A program made the position numbers and the translations under genes. The notes beneath the pieces are model-generated. The model saw only the letters and a list, made by a program, of their open reading frames with translations, was not told where the DNA came from and made no database searches. Shown here piece by piece: positions 1 through 7,314 of a stretch of DNA of 19,846 bases. Each line of letters starts with the position of its first letter. Position 1 is the first letter of the stretch. The stretch is from DAOTXN01 sp034435435 (GTDB taxonomy: Bacteria; Chloroflexota; Anaerolineae; S140-20): assembly GCA_034435435.1 (NCBI GenBank), contig DAOTXN010000044.1, forward strand, positions 1 to 19,846, read 5' to 3'.

Positions 1-129
1 GATCCGGGGGCCGACCATTATGAGCAGCAGTATCGTCAACGGGCGGTCAAGAACCTGAAGCGCAAGGCCGTAAAACTCGGCTTTAAGCTCGTGCCGGTTG
101 CCAATGCACAACCCGGCGTTGTTTCTTAG
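1..129 (+). pseudogene. C-terminal tail of a probable IS transposase (cut by the window edge)
   Basis: An open frame enters from the left edge and ends at TAG 127-129, giving 42 residues. The tail is basic and helical: an Asp-Pro-Gly start, then HYEQQYRQRAVKNLKRKA and KLGFKLVPV. This composition resembles the C-terminal tails of IS transposases (a D-P-G-x-D-x-Y-E-x-x-Y segment followed by an LxxxAxxLGF segment). The family cannot be named from 42 residues, and whether the gene is intact upstream cannot be seen. The accessory character of the next 800 bases fits a mobile element edge. Recognition is from memory of such tails, so confidence is modest. Confidence 0.4.
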
Positions 130-225
130 CAGACGCACGGGAGGGAATATTTTTGAAAGACTGGAGAACGGATGTCTCCACTCCCCGGTCGCTCCTCTTT
201 CCTGGCGGGAGAGAGCCGATCATAG

Positions 226-231
226 TATAAT
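226..231 (+). promoter_or_regulatory. Possible -10 box upstream of the antitoxin-like gene
   Basis: A perfect TATAAT lies 65 bases before the ATG at 297, in an otherwise non-coding gap (130-296). No convincing -35 hexamer is found 16-18 bases upstream, so this is a weak call. Confidence 0.3.
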
Positions 232-296
232 GATTCCTGTCCAAATCGGCAATTGGGCGCCAGTTACACGGCGGCTGGCTTTGCCGGAGGTGTGGG

Positions 297-716
297 ATGG
301 CTCGGACGTTAGAGTTGAAAGAATCTCAGACGCTTTATCTCACTGCTCTTGACACCGCTATCCACGAGGGCGAGACTATCATTCTGAAGCGAGGTGGTCA
401 GTCTGTAGCGGTGTTGATGTCCATTGAGGCGTATGAGGCTTTGCAGGCGCGACCGATTGCACCGCCGCCCGACCCACGTGAATACGATTTAGAGAAGGAC
501 CGGGCAGCTTTTCTACGGCTCAAGGATGAGTTGTTCAGGACGCACCCAGGACAATACGTCGGTTTTAGGGATGGCGAATTTATTGATAGTGATTCGGATT
601 GGACGACTCTGGTTGAGCGGATCTATGAGCGCTTTGGGTATGTTCCCATTTGTGTGAAGAAAGTAGAAGCGCAAGAACCGATTTATCGCATATCAGGTCC
701 ACGGAGAGTCAGTTGA
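297..716 (+). CDS. Phd/YefM-type antitoxin N-terminus fused to a DUF5678 domain
   Basis: This 139-residue protein has two parts. Residues 1-50 have the Phd/YefM-like pattern of a short strand, a helix, then EGETIILKRGGQSVAVLMS and EAYEAL, as in prevent-host-death antitoxins that bind DNA and repress their own operon. Residues 70-125 contain WxxL, HPGQYVGFRDGEFIDSD and YVPICVKKV, typical of DUF5678, a small domain of unknown role usually encoded just before a retropepsin-like aspartic protease. The start is set by GGAGG at 286-290, six bases before the ATG. The stop overlaps the TTG start of the partner remnant (TTGA at 713-716), so the two were translationally coupled. The protein looks intact although its partner is broken. 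The Phd assignment is by pattern only. Confidence 0.7.
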   Translation: MARTLELKESQTLYLTALDTAIHEGETIILKRGGQSVAVLMSIEAYEALQARPIAPPPDPREYDLEKDRAAFLRLKDELFRTHPGQYVGFRDGEFIDSDSDWTTLVERIYERFGYVPICVKKVEAQEPIYRISGPRRVS

Positions 717-908
717 TTCATCCTTACAGCAACACTTTTGACCCACCAGCGCCCTGTTTATCCGTTTATTTGATTCATCCGAGCTGTCAAAGCGGTAGCT
801 TACAGTGGTGACCTGATTATTCTTGGTCGTGACGTACTGAACCACTTCCGTGCACTGCTCGATGGTCCAGCTCTGATTTTTGACTTGACTGTCCCGGAAC
901 TCGAGTAG
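713..908 (+). pseudogene. Retropepsin-like aspartic protease remnant, catalytic middle deleted
   Basis: From a TTG overlapping the antitoxin stop, the frame reads LIHPYSNTFDPPAP and continues to a TGA at 809-811. In a different frame, the bases up to TAG 906-908 read LIILGRDVLNHFRALLDGPA and then IFDLTVPELE. These are the N-terminal and C-terminal signatures of the roughly 115-130 residue clan-AA aspartic proteases that follow DUF5678 genes. The middle of such a protein, with the catalytic D-S/T-G-A motif, is absent: only about 15-20 codons separate the two signatures, where I would expect about 70. The two halves are also one base out of phase. The gene is therefore an internal-deletion pseudogene and cannot make an active protease. 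The family link is from memory of its end motifs. Confidence 0.65.
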
Positions 909-923
909 AATCAGGAGAAGTGC

Positions 924-1376
924 ATGACCCGGATAGAAGAATCCATCGAAATCGCCGCCGCGCCCACGGCTGTGTTTCGCCTGTGCCATGACTTGGCGCG
1001 TCGCCCCGAGTGGGACGAGCGGGTGGTGGGGGTCGAGCTGATGACCCCCGCGCCGGTGCGCCGCGGCAGCCTGATCCGCATCGACGCCGGGCGCGCCGGC
1101 CAATTCCTGTTTACCTGGGAAGCCGAATACGTTGATTATCAGTTGCCCAGCGGCTCGACGTTAAAGGTGATCGACGCCGCGCCCAGCAGCCCCTTCAAAG
1201 TGGGCAGCGAAACCTGGAAGTTTGAGCACGTGGGAGGCGGCGCCCGCTTTACTCTCATTTGGGAATATCGGCCACGCGGATTCTTCGCCCGCCTGGGCGA
1301 CGCCCTGGGCCGCCGCCGAGCGACGCAAAACGCCATTCGTCGCAGCCTGAGAAACCTCAAGGCGTTGTGCGAGTAG
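924..1376 (+). CDS. SRPBCC (START/Bet v1-like) family protein
   Basis: This 150-residue protein opens with RIEESIEIAAAPTAVFRLCHDLARRPEWDE, the usual SRPBCC beginning: a first beta strand, then the A-x-x-V-F/W-x-x-x-x-D-x-x-x-x-P-x-W helix. It continues with alternating strands (GSETWKFEHVGGGARFTLIWEYRP) and a long basic C-terminal helix (about 125-149). These proteins form a cavity for hydrophobic ligands (polyketide cyclase/dehydrase-like); the ligand cannot be predicted. AGGAGAAG at 912-919 fixes the ATG. There is no signal peptide, so it is probably cytoplasmic. Its TAG stop lies inside the palindrome shared with the convergent LipM-like gene. Confidence 0.75.
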   Translation: MTRIEESIEIAAAPTAVFRLCHDLARRPEWDERVVGVELMTPAPVRRGSLIRIDAGRAGQFLFTWEAEYVDYQLPSGSTLKVIDAAPSSPFKVGSETWKFEHVGGGARFTLIWEYRPRGFFARLGDALGRRRATQNAIRRSLRNLKALCE

Positions 1377-1397
1377 GACAAGTTGGCAACTTTCCTA
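1374..1397. terminator. Palindrome containing both stop codons of a convergent gene pair (copy 1)
   Basis: The arms are TAGGACAAGTTG and CAACTTTCCTA, pairable with one bulged C. The first three bases are the TAG stop of the SRPBCC gene. The last three (CTA) are, read on the minus strand, the TAG stop of the LipM-like gene. A near-identical, perfect copy lies at 16974-16998 in the same kind of place. It probably works as a bidirectional hairpin terminator, although neither side has a strong U-tract. Confidence 0.6.
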
Positions 1398-2222
1398 CTT
1401 TCGCCAGATCCAGGCGGCGTTGGCGTATTTTTCTCCCCGCAACTCCGTGAGCCATTTTTGTTCTTTGGGCGTCAATTCTCCTCGCTCTAGCTTGAGATTG
1501 AGCGCCGTCGAAAACCCCGTTGTCATCGCCTCGGCTGCCTGTTGCCACGTGACCGGTCGGCCCACCGCGCTTTCGACCGTCGCGGCGCGGGCGCGCACAC
1601 GCTCCGGGTCCGGCGCATCCACGAGATATTTGCAGATGCGGGCGATGTCGCCCACCAGCGGCAGTGTGCCGTGCTGCAACACGACTTTTGCAGTGCGCAT
1701 CTGGGCGCTGCCGACCAGCTTGCGACCGTCGGGGGTGGAAAGCTCGTAGTGGGAGGGGACCTCGAAGCAAATGGGGTTGGGGGTTGGGGATTGGGAATTG
1801 GGAATTGGGAATTGGGGATTGGATTCGGCGCTCACGCCCAGATGGGTCAGCGCGGCCAGGAGGGCGCGGCTGAGGCGGCGATAAGAGGTGAGGAGGTCGC
1901 CTTGCACGCGGGCTTCGTCCAGCGGCGCGACGACGCTGTAGGTCAGCTCGTCGGTGTGCAGGATGGCCCGCCCGCCGGTGGGCCGCCGCACCACGTCTAC
2001 GCCGTCGCGGGCGCACGCGGCGCGGTTCACGTCAGCGCCCGGCTGCGCCCGCCCCAACGACAGGCACGCCGGCTCCCAGGCGTACAGGCGCAGCGTCGGC
2101 GGGACCAGACCCGCAGCCACAGCGCGAACAATGGCTTCGTCGGTCGCCATGTTGCTCGCGCCGTCGGCGGGAGGGGAAAGCAGCAAGCGCCAGGTAGCGG
2201 GCGGGTACATCGCGTCCGTCAT
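1395..2222 (-). CDS. Lipoate/octanoyl transferase, LipM-like (BPL/LplA/LipB family)
   Basis: This 275-residue protein has the cofactor-transferase signature RRPTGGRAILHTDELTYSVV (79-98). It also has ICFEVPSHYELS with Cys152, then GRKLVGSAQMR with Lys168, and LQHGTLPL. The cysteine ahead of the lysine, and the overall length, match the LipM type of octanoyl-[carrier]:GcvH transferases (about 278 residues, Cys150 in Bacillus subtilis) better than LplA. It likely moves octanoyl or lipoyl groups onto a lysine of GcvH or E2 domains. The start is the ATG at 2222, which overlaps the TGA of the M20 gene (ATGA), implying coupled translation. A longer upstream frame lies inside that gene and is rejected. 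Residues 134-150 are encoded by a heptanucleotide repeat array, giving a Pro/Asn-rich loop. The stop is in the shared palindrome. Confidence 0.8.
   Translation of the reverse strand: MTDAMYPPATWRLLLSPPADGASNMATDEAIVRAVAAGLVPPTLRLYAWEPACLSLGRAQPGADVNRAACARDGVDVVRRPTGGRAILHTDELTYSVVAPLDEARVQGDLLTSYRRLSRALLAALTHLGVSAESNPQFPIPNSQSPTPNPICFEVPSHYELSTPDGRKLVGSAQMRTAKVVLQHGTLPLVGDIARICKYLVDAPDPERVRARAATVESAVGRPVTWQQAAEAMTTGFSTALNLKLERGELTPKEQKWLTELRGEKYANAAWIWRK
1773..1821 (+). repeat. Seven-copy heptanucleotide tandem repeat inside the LipM-like gene
   Basis: Seven consecutive heptads read on the plus strand as GGGGTTG x2, GGGATTG, GGAATTG x3, GGGATTG. They resemble the short tandemly repeated repetitive (STRR) heptamers described in cyanobacteria. 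The array is translated on the minus strand as a Pro/Asn/Ser/Gln-rich stretch (residues 134-150) just before the catalytic Cys152. One heptad gained or lost would shift the frame; three keep it. The runs of G also make the plus strand (the template strand for this gene) a G-quadruplex candidate. Confidence 0.85.
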
Positions 2223-3568
2223 GCCGCCGCAAACCGTTCCATGATCAGCGCGATGTGCTGGATGCCCTGGATATAGTCCGCGATGATAATGTTCTCGTTG
2301 GGCGCGTGCGTGTTGGACTCGGCGTTGCCCACGCCGGTGGACACGGCCGGGATACCGAATTTCTGGCACAAATAATACATCGGCCCGGTCCCCGGCGTCA
2401 GGGGGTAGACCATCGGCTCGACGCCGTAGATTTCGCGGGCCGTGTCTACGACAGCCCCCACCAGCGGGTCGTCCATGGGCGTGCGGGCGGGGTGTTCGGG
2501 TCCGAGCACCTCGATTTCGACGTCGGCGAAACCCTGCGCGTCCAGGTGCGCCCGCAGTTGCCGCAACACCTGGTCAGGTTCTTGATCGGGCACCAGTCGA
2601 AAGTCCAGCTTGGCAAAGGCGTAGTTGGGCAACACCGTTTTGGAGCCGGGGCCGGCGTAGCCGCCGCTGATCCCGCATACGTTGCAGGTGGGTTGAAAGA
2701 TGTGCTTGACCAGCAGCGGGATGCCGCTCAACCCGCCCAGGAATCGGTCCAGCCCCAGTAGTTCCAGCTCGCCCGCCTCGTCGTAATCCATGCGCTCTAA
2801 TGCTGCGATTTCCTCTGCCGTCGGCTCGCGCACCGGGTCATAAAAGCCAGGGATCAGGATGCGCTCGTCGTGGTCTTTGAGCGTGTTCAGCGCCCACACC
2901 AGCCGCCAGATCGGGTTGGGCACAATCGTGGCGTTGCTGGAGTGCACGTCGGTGTTGGCCCCGCTGGCCCGTAGCTCGACGTACAGGATGCCTTTGACGC
3001 CCAGGTAGATGCCGGGCCGCCCCCGGCCGTCTTTGTAACCCGCCTCCCAGATGCAGCCGTCGGCCTGGAGCAACGCGGCGTTTACCTCGGCAAAGGGGGG
3101 CAGGTTGGGGCTGCCGATTTCTTCTTCGCCTTCAAAGATAAATTTGACGTGGAGAGGCAATTCGCCGCGCACTTTTTTGTACGCCTCGACCGCACACAGC
3201 CGAGCCGCCAGGTTGCCTTTGTTATCGGCCACGCCCCGCGCCCAGATACGCCCATCGCGGATTTCGGCGGCAAAGGGCTCGCTGCGCCACAACTCCAGCG
3301 GTTCGGGCGGCTGCACGTCGTAATGGTCATAAAAGGCCAGTGTTTTGGGCGAACGCCCGGTCATTTCGCCATACACGAAAGGAAAGCCGGCCGTGGGCAG
3401 GATGCGAGCATCGGCGCCGATGTCGTGCAGCAAGTTCAAGACCATGTCGGCGGTCTCGGCCATGCCCACGTTTTGGGCGGCGATGCTGGGCTGGCGGCAC
3501 AGCGCCCGCAGGCGCTCGACGTATTCGTCGGCGTGCTGGTCGATATAGTTGAAAATGTCTTGTACCAT
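2219..3568 (-). CDS. M20 family metallo-dipeptidase (ArgE/DapE/CPG2/CNDP-like)
   Basis: This 449-residue protein has the full dinuclear-zinc signature of M20 peptidases. YDHYDVQPP carries His82 and Asp84. WARGVADNKGN carries the bridging Asp115. EGEEEIGS (146-152) carries the catalytic and metal-binding glutamates. HAPNEN near the C-terminus supplies the last histidine (His421). DVHSS in the dimerisation domain supplies the histidine that completes the partner active site. Length and the DVQP wording fit the CNDP/PepV-like dipeptidase branch. It probably hydrolyses dipeptides or related amides in the cytoplasm; no signal peptide is seen. A GGGA site (AAAAGGGAACGTATT then ATG) precedes the start. 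It lies 30 bases after the NTF2-like gene and overlaps the LipM-like gene by four bases, so the three are probably one operon. Confidence 0.88.
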   Translation of the reverse strand: MVQDIFNYIDQHADEYVERLRALCRQPSIAAQNVGMAETADMVLNLLHDIGADARILPTAGFPFVYGEMTGRSPKTLAFYDHYDVQPPEPLELWRSEPFAAEIRDGRIWARGVADNKGNLAARLCAVEAYKKVRGELPLHVKFIFEGEEEIGSPNLPPFAEVNAALLQADGCIWEAGYKDGRGRPGIYLGVKGILYVELRASGANTDVHSSNATIVPNPIWRLVWALNTLKDHDERILIPGFYDPVREPTAEEIAALERMDYDEAGELELLGLDRFLGGLSGIPLLVKHIFQPTCNVCGISGGYAGPGSKTVLPNYAFAKLDFRLVPDQEPDQVLRQLRAHLDAQGFADVEIEVLGPEHPARTPMDDPLVGAVVDTAREIYGVEPMVYPLTPGTGPMYYLCQKFGIPAVSTGVGNAESNTHAPNENIIIADYIQGIQHIALIMERFAAA

Positions 3569-3598
3569 AATACGTTCCCTTTTCTGTCCCTCGGGCTT

Positions 3599-3985
3599 TT
3601 ATCCCTTGACATAAGAGAGCTTTTCCGCAATCAGCCCCCCGCGCACCGTGTACAGGTCAACTCCCCGCACGTGGCCGGGCTGGCCGCGGGCGTCCGTCCA
3701 CCGAAAAGTCCATCTCATGACGCAGCGTTCGCCCAGCGCAAAAATTTCTTCGATCTCGATACGCGGTTCGCGCGCCGTGTGAAAGAATTCCTCCCAAAAG
3801 GCGCGCACGGCCGGCTGGCCGGCATAGCGCATCCCATCCGGGGCGGGATAGGTGTTTTCGAAAACACAGTCCTCGGTCATGAGCCGCATCATGGCGTCTA
3901 CGTCTTGCGCGTTGAGCGCGTCGTTGAAACGGACGACGAGTTGAGCGGCGGGGTCTATGTTTCCTGGTCTCAAGCTGTTCGGCAT
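3599..3985 (-). CDS. NTF2/SnoaL-like family protein
   Basis: This 128-residue protein is the size of a single cone-shaped NTF2/SnoaL domain. It starts with a helix (QLVVRFNDALNAQDVDAMMRLMTEDCVFENTYP), continues with GMRYAGQPAVRAFWEEFF, and ends with the curved sheet strands (RIEIEEIFALGERCVMRWTFRWTD, HVRGVDLYTVRGGLIAEKLSY). This D-A-M-M/D-x-C-V-F layout is typical of SnoaL-like polyketide cyclase or ketosteroid isomerase relatives, which range from enzymes to simple binding proteins. The substrate cannot be assigned. It is first in a probable operon with the M20 peptidase. The start ATG has only a weak ribosome site, so a slightly later start is possible. Confidence 0.75.
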   Translation of the reverse strand: MPNSLRPGNIDPAAQLVVRFNDALNAQDVDAMMRLMTEDCVFENTYPAPDGMRYAGQPAVRAFWEEFFHTAREPRIEIEEIFALGERCVMRWTFRWTDARGQPGHVRGVDLYTVRGGLIAEKLSYVKG

Positions 3986-4037
3986 TTCACCGCGGCCTGA
4001 TCGTGAGAAGGGCTAACAATAGATGACAGACGTTGAA

Positions 4038-6800
4038 TTAGGGCGCATCCGTTTGACACCGCGCCAATTCCGCCTCGATCTCGGCTTGCAGCGCGGCATC
4101 CTGGTCGTTCTGCGGCTCAAACACCCGCGCCAGTTTCTGGCTGGCTTCCTGCAACGCTTCGGTCGCGGCGCTCGGATTCTGCCCCGCCAGGTAGGCCCGC
4201 GCCAAAAGTAGGCCGGCCCGCGCCCCTGCCCGCGCCTCGCCCAGCACGTCGAACAGCTCGACGCTGGTCGTCAGCAGCGGGATGGCTTTATCCACTGCGC
4301 CGCTCTCCAGATGCAACACGCCCAGCTCGCAAGAGGCGTGGGTGTACAGCAGGTCGCTCCCAGCCTCTCCGGCCAGCGCAACGGCTTGCTCCAGCTCGCG
4401 CCGGGCATCCGTTAGCCGCCCGGCGATTCGCCGATAGAGCCGCCCCAGGCTCAGCCTGGCCCGCGCCTGGCCGTCCTCGTCTTCCGCTTCGCGGGTCAGC
4501 GCCAAGGCCCGGCCAAAGGCGGTCTCGGCCTCTTCAAAGCGCTCGCGCATGACGGCTACCTCGCCCAGGGTTTGTTGGGCCAGCGCGTGGCGCGGGTACA
4601 GGCGGGCAGCGTCGCGCAGGGCATAAGCGGCGGCGTCCCATTGACCCATCTGTTGCAAGGCCAGACCCAGCTTGAAATAGGCGCTCGCGTCGGCGGGCAT
4701 CAGTTGCGCGGCGGCGCGATAGTCGTCGGCAGCCGCCTGGTACGCCCGGCGCTGCATGTGCATATCGCCACGCTGCAAACGGGCCTGGTAGGTCGTGGCG
4801 GCATCGGCAATCGTTTCCAGCCGGCGCAGCGCCTCGTTCAGTATGTCCAGGGCCTGGGCCGTCTGCCCCAGTTCTACCAGCACCAACCCCAGGTTCAAAT
4901 ACGCGCCGACCAGGTCGGGTTTGAAGCGCAGGGCCTGGTGTAGATCGTCGCAGGCCTGGCGCAGCTCTTCGTCGCTTGCCTGGCCCAGAGCGGTCTGCTG
5001 TTGCCAGCGGTAATAGCGGGCCAGGCCCAGGTTGGCCAGCGCCGCGGCTCTGAACTCGCTGCCCTCGTCGTGAGCCACCGGCTCCAGGCTCTCGATGGCC
5101 GCATCGTATTGATACAGGCGGGTCATGAGCAAAAAGGCCAGGTCGAGGCGCGCTTCGGGGAATTTTTGCTCCGGCAGCTTTTCTAGCTCGGCCAGCGCCT
5201 GGCGATGGTTTTCGACCGCGGCCTCGAATTCCCCCAACTGGTCCAGGGCGCGGCCGCGCTCCAGGTAGGCGTGGCGGGTCATCTCGCCCCTTGATTTCAC
5301 GTGCTGGATGATCTGGTCGTAATCTTGAATAGCGTACAGGTATTCGCCCGCTGCGTAATGCGCCAGGCCGCGATAGAGATAGGCGGTGCGGTATTCGGGG
5401 AATTTGCGCAACAACTCGGTATAACCGGCAATGGCCTCGTAAGGGAGACCGCGCATCAGCTTCAAGTCGGCCCGCGTGCGCTCGCGCTCCACGTCGTCTG
5501 GCAGGGCTTCATATTCGTGGTCGCGCCAATAGCGCACGTTAAACAGGTTGGGATCCAGGCGTAGCGCCGAGGCGATCATGGCCAGTTGGGTGAGCGTACA
5601 GATGGGGTCGGGCGCGTCTGCGGCGCACGGGTCAGCGGACGGCTGGGGCAATCCCTCCTGCGGTTGCTTGTGGTCCGGTTTTTGTAGACGCTTGTACTCC
5701 TGAGCATCCAGGAGTTGGGCCAGTTCGCGGCGGCGTTGAGCCAGATCCGCTGCCGGCAGCCCCGGCGCATCGTAGGCGTCGAGCAAGTCGGTAGCAGTGC
5801 GCAGGCCGCTGTCTTGAAAGTCCAGGATCCGCCCGCGAGCGTGCAGGTGCAACAGCGCCTGGTCGATCCAATCCACGAGTTGCTCGACCGGGTAGCGCGT
5901 CTTGAGCATCAGGTCCACGATGGGGGCGCTGCACAGGCTTTGCATGTTCTCGATGCCTTCCAGCAACAAGCGGTCTTCGTGGTAAGCGTTGATTCCGTCG
6001 ATGCGACTTAACGGGTGAGGTTCGGCAAAGCTGTCGCTAAAGTGGCCCAAAATGGTCGTGCCGGCTCGTTGCGCTATGCGCAGACCGGTGGAGGGGAACA
6101 AGCCGATGGCAAAAGCCGCCAACTGGTAGCGATCCGGCGGCGCTCCTGCCTCCCCATTCCCGGCCGGTACGAGCAACGTCACCAGCCATGACAACACAAA
6201 CACGCTTAGATAGCGATTGACCAGGCTGGCATAGTAGCGCGGTTGCAGGTCGTCGGACACGTATTGGCGCATCAATGACCCCAGGCTAAACACGTAAGCT
6301 CCTAGAAAGCCAAAAGCCAGCGGCGTCGGACTGGGGGTCAGGCTGTCGCCGCCGTCTGGGAAAAAGACCAGCAGCCAGCCGACCAACCCCAGCACGGTGG
6401 CGACGGTGATGGGCGAGCTGATAAACCAGGGCCGGTCGGTCTGCGGCCGGCGACCGTAAATCTCGTCGAATTTCTCCTGGTATTGGCGCATGCTGGCGGG
6501 GTAGCCCAGGCGGCGCAGATTCTGCTTGTACTCGGTGAACAGCGCCGGCAGCCGTTCGCGGGTAAACGAGTCGTAGATGATGGCCGGCAGCCATCCGCCG
6601 ATCAGGATCAAGACGATGCGCAAAATGTTGGCGACGGCCTCCGTTTGGAACCCCGGCGAAGCAAAGTGCAGCACTACCAGGCCGGTCACAAACAGCGCCG
6701 TCAGGAACAAAAAAAGCGACAGGAGGTTGCTGAGGCGGCGTCCCTTTTCCCGTCGCTCCGACTCGGCGTGAGTCTCGGACGTTATGTCTTGTTCAACCAT
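4038..6800 (-). CDS. Large membrane-anchored TPR-repeat protein
   Basis: This 920-residue protein has a charged cytoplasmic start (1-22). About five hydrophobic segments follow (roughly 24-46, 56-76, 130-147, 161-177 and 196-212). Next is a helical region around 262-345 (LSRIDGINAYHEDRLLLEGIENMQSL, VEQLVDWIDQALL) that looks like a helix-hairpin-helix-type module. A Pro/Asp-rich linker (373-400) leads to a long tetratricopeptide array from about 440 to 890. At least ten TPR-like units show patterns such as AYLYRGLAHYAAGEYLYAIQDY and AYLNLGLVLVELGQTAQALDIL. The array suggests a protein-binding scaffold; its side of the membrane is not clear. AAGGAG seven bases before the ATG sets the start. It lies 17 bases after a small unknown gene, with which it likely forms an operon. 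No enzymatic domain is seen. Confidence 0.85.
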   Translation of the reverse strand: MVEQDITSETHAESERREKGRRLSNLLSLFLFLTALFVTGLVVLHFASPGFQTEAVANILRIVLILIGGWLPAIIYDSFTRERLPALFTEYKQNLRRLGYPASMRQYQEKFDEIYGRRPQTDRPWFISSPITVATVLGLVGWLLVFFPDGGDSLTPSPTPLAFGFLGAYVFSLGSLMRQYVSDDLQPRYYASLVNRYLSVFVLSWLVTLLVPAGNGEAGAPPDRYQLAAFAIGLFPSTGLRIAQRAGTTILGHFSDSFAEPHPLSRIDGINAYHEDRLLLEGIENMQSLCSAPIVDLMLKTRYPVEQLVDWIDQALLHLHARGRILDFQDSGLRTATDLLDAYDAPGLPAADLAQRRRELAQLLDAQEYKRLQKPDHKQPQEGLPQPSADPCAADAPDPICTLTQLAMIASALRLDPNLFNVRYWRDHEYEALPDDVERERTRADLKLMRGLPYEAIAGYTELLRKFPEYRTAYLYRGLAHYAAGEYLYAIQDYDQIIQHVKSRGEMTRHAYLERGRALDQLGEFEAAVENHRQALAELEKLPEQKFPEARLDLAFLLMTRLYQYDAAIESLEPVAHDEGSEFRAAALANLGLARYYRWQQQTALGQASDEELRQACDDLHQALRFKPDLVGAYLNLGLVLVELGQTAQALDILNEALRRLETIADAATTYQARLQRGDMHMQRRAYQAAADDYRAAAQLMPADASAYFKLGLALQQMGQWDAAAYALRDAARLYPRHALAQQTLGEVAVMRERFEEAETAFGRALALTREAEDEDGQARARLSLGRLYRRIAGRLTDARRELEQAVALAGEAGSDLLYTHASCELGVLHLESGAVDKAIPLLTTSVELFDVLGEARAGARAGLLLARAYLAGQNPSAATEALQEASQKLARVFEPQNDQDAALQAEIEAELARCQTDAP

Positions 6801-6817
6801 CCGGCTCCTTGGCAGGT

Positions 6818-7249
6818 TCAGGCTTGCAGCAAGTTACGAGCGACGATTTCGACCGGGCTGGGCACCTGCACCGTCTCGGTCAGCCAGTGCCACAGCGGCT
6901 CGCGCAGGTCGGGCATCGCCGCGCGAATCTCTTCGAGCAGCGTGCGCGTGGCTTTCAAGTTGACATTCTCAGCGCCATCCAATTCCGAGCGCAGGTTCAG
7001 TAAGCTGCTCAGCACCCGGTCTTTCTGCGGCTGTGGCAAGTCGCTGCCCTCGATGCGGTCCGTCAAATCCTCAAAGCTGAGCATCTGTAATTCGGCCTGA
7101 TCCACATAGCTTGGCGCGACGTATTGCTGAACCGTATCGCTGGTGTCCCAACTGAACGAGACGCCGCCGCTCTTTTCGGCGTTTTTACCGGTAATGATGA
7201 CCTTTCTTTGATAATCGTCGCGAACCTTCAGTCGTCTTTCACGGCCCAT
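6818..7249 (-). CDS. Conserved-looking small hypothetical protein upstream of the TPR membrane protein
   Basis: This 143-residue protein is not one I can assign. The N-terminus is basic (MGRERRLKVRDDYQRKVIITG), followed by a Ser/Asp/Val segment, then an acidic helical region (FEDLTDRIEGSDLPQPQKDRVLSSLLNLRSEL). The end is LLEEIRAAMPDLREPLWHWLTET and an amphipathic tail. The helical part resembles the short alpha-helical modules beside TPR or signalling proteins in Chloroflexota and cyanobacteria, but this is only a resemblance. The start is placed at ATG 7249. A longer reading from 7294 would begin upstream of the expected transcription start. The site before the ATG is a GGGGGTG run, a weak Shine-Dalgarno. 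Only 17 bases separate it from the TPR gene, so the two products probably act together. Confidence 0.6.
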   Translation of the reverse strand: MGRERRLKVRDDYQRKVIITGKNAEKSGGVSFSWDTSDTVQQYVAPSYVDQAELQMLSFEDLTDRIEGSDLPQPQKDRVLSSLLNLRSELDGAENVNLKATRTLLEEIRAAMPDLREPLWHWLTETVQVPSPVEIVARNLLQA

Positions 7250-7282
7250 GTTGCACCCCCAATCTATCAATCTACTATCACT

Positions 7283-7288
7283 ATTATA
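7283..7288 (-). promoter_or_regulatory. Probable -10 box for the small protein/TPR operon
   Basis: On the minus strand this is a perfect TATAAT, about 34 bases before the ATG at 7249, in the short gap after the permease stop. The hexamer 17 bases upstream (TAGCAA) matches the -35 consensus at only three positions. Confidence 0.45.
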
Positions 7289-7314
7289 GCACAAACTCGG
7301 CGCGATTGCTACAA

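Noticed and set aside
98..352. 84-residue frame over the left intergenic region
   Set aside because: It overlaps the transposase tail and the antitoxin start in other frames and has no ribosome site or protein-like pattern.
872..905. TTGACT/TAGAAT pair before the SRPBCC gene as a promoter
   Set aside because: The available spacings are 15 or 20 bases, outside the usual 16-18, and the bases are still recognisable coding sequence of the protease remnant.
1773..1821. Heptad array as a CRISPR
   Set aside because: Contiguous seven-base units without spacers; a simple tandem repeat inside a gene.
2223..2369. 49-residue N-terminal extension of the LipM-like protein
   Set aside because: It overlaps conserved M20 peptidase sequence in another frame, and the ATGA overlap at 2219-2222 is a typical coupled start.
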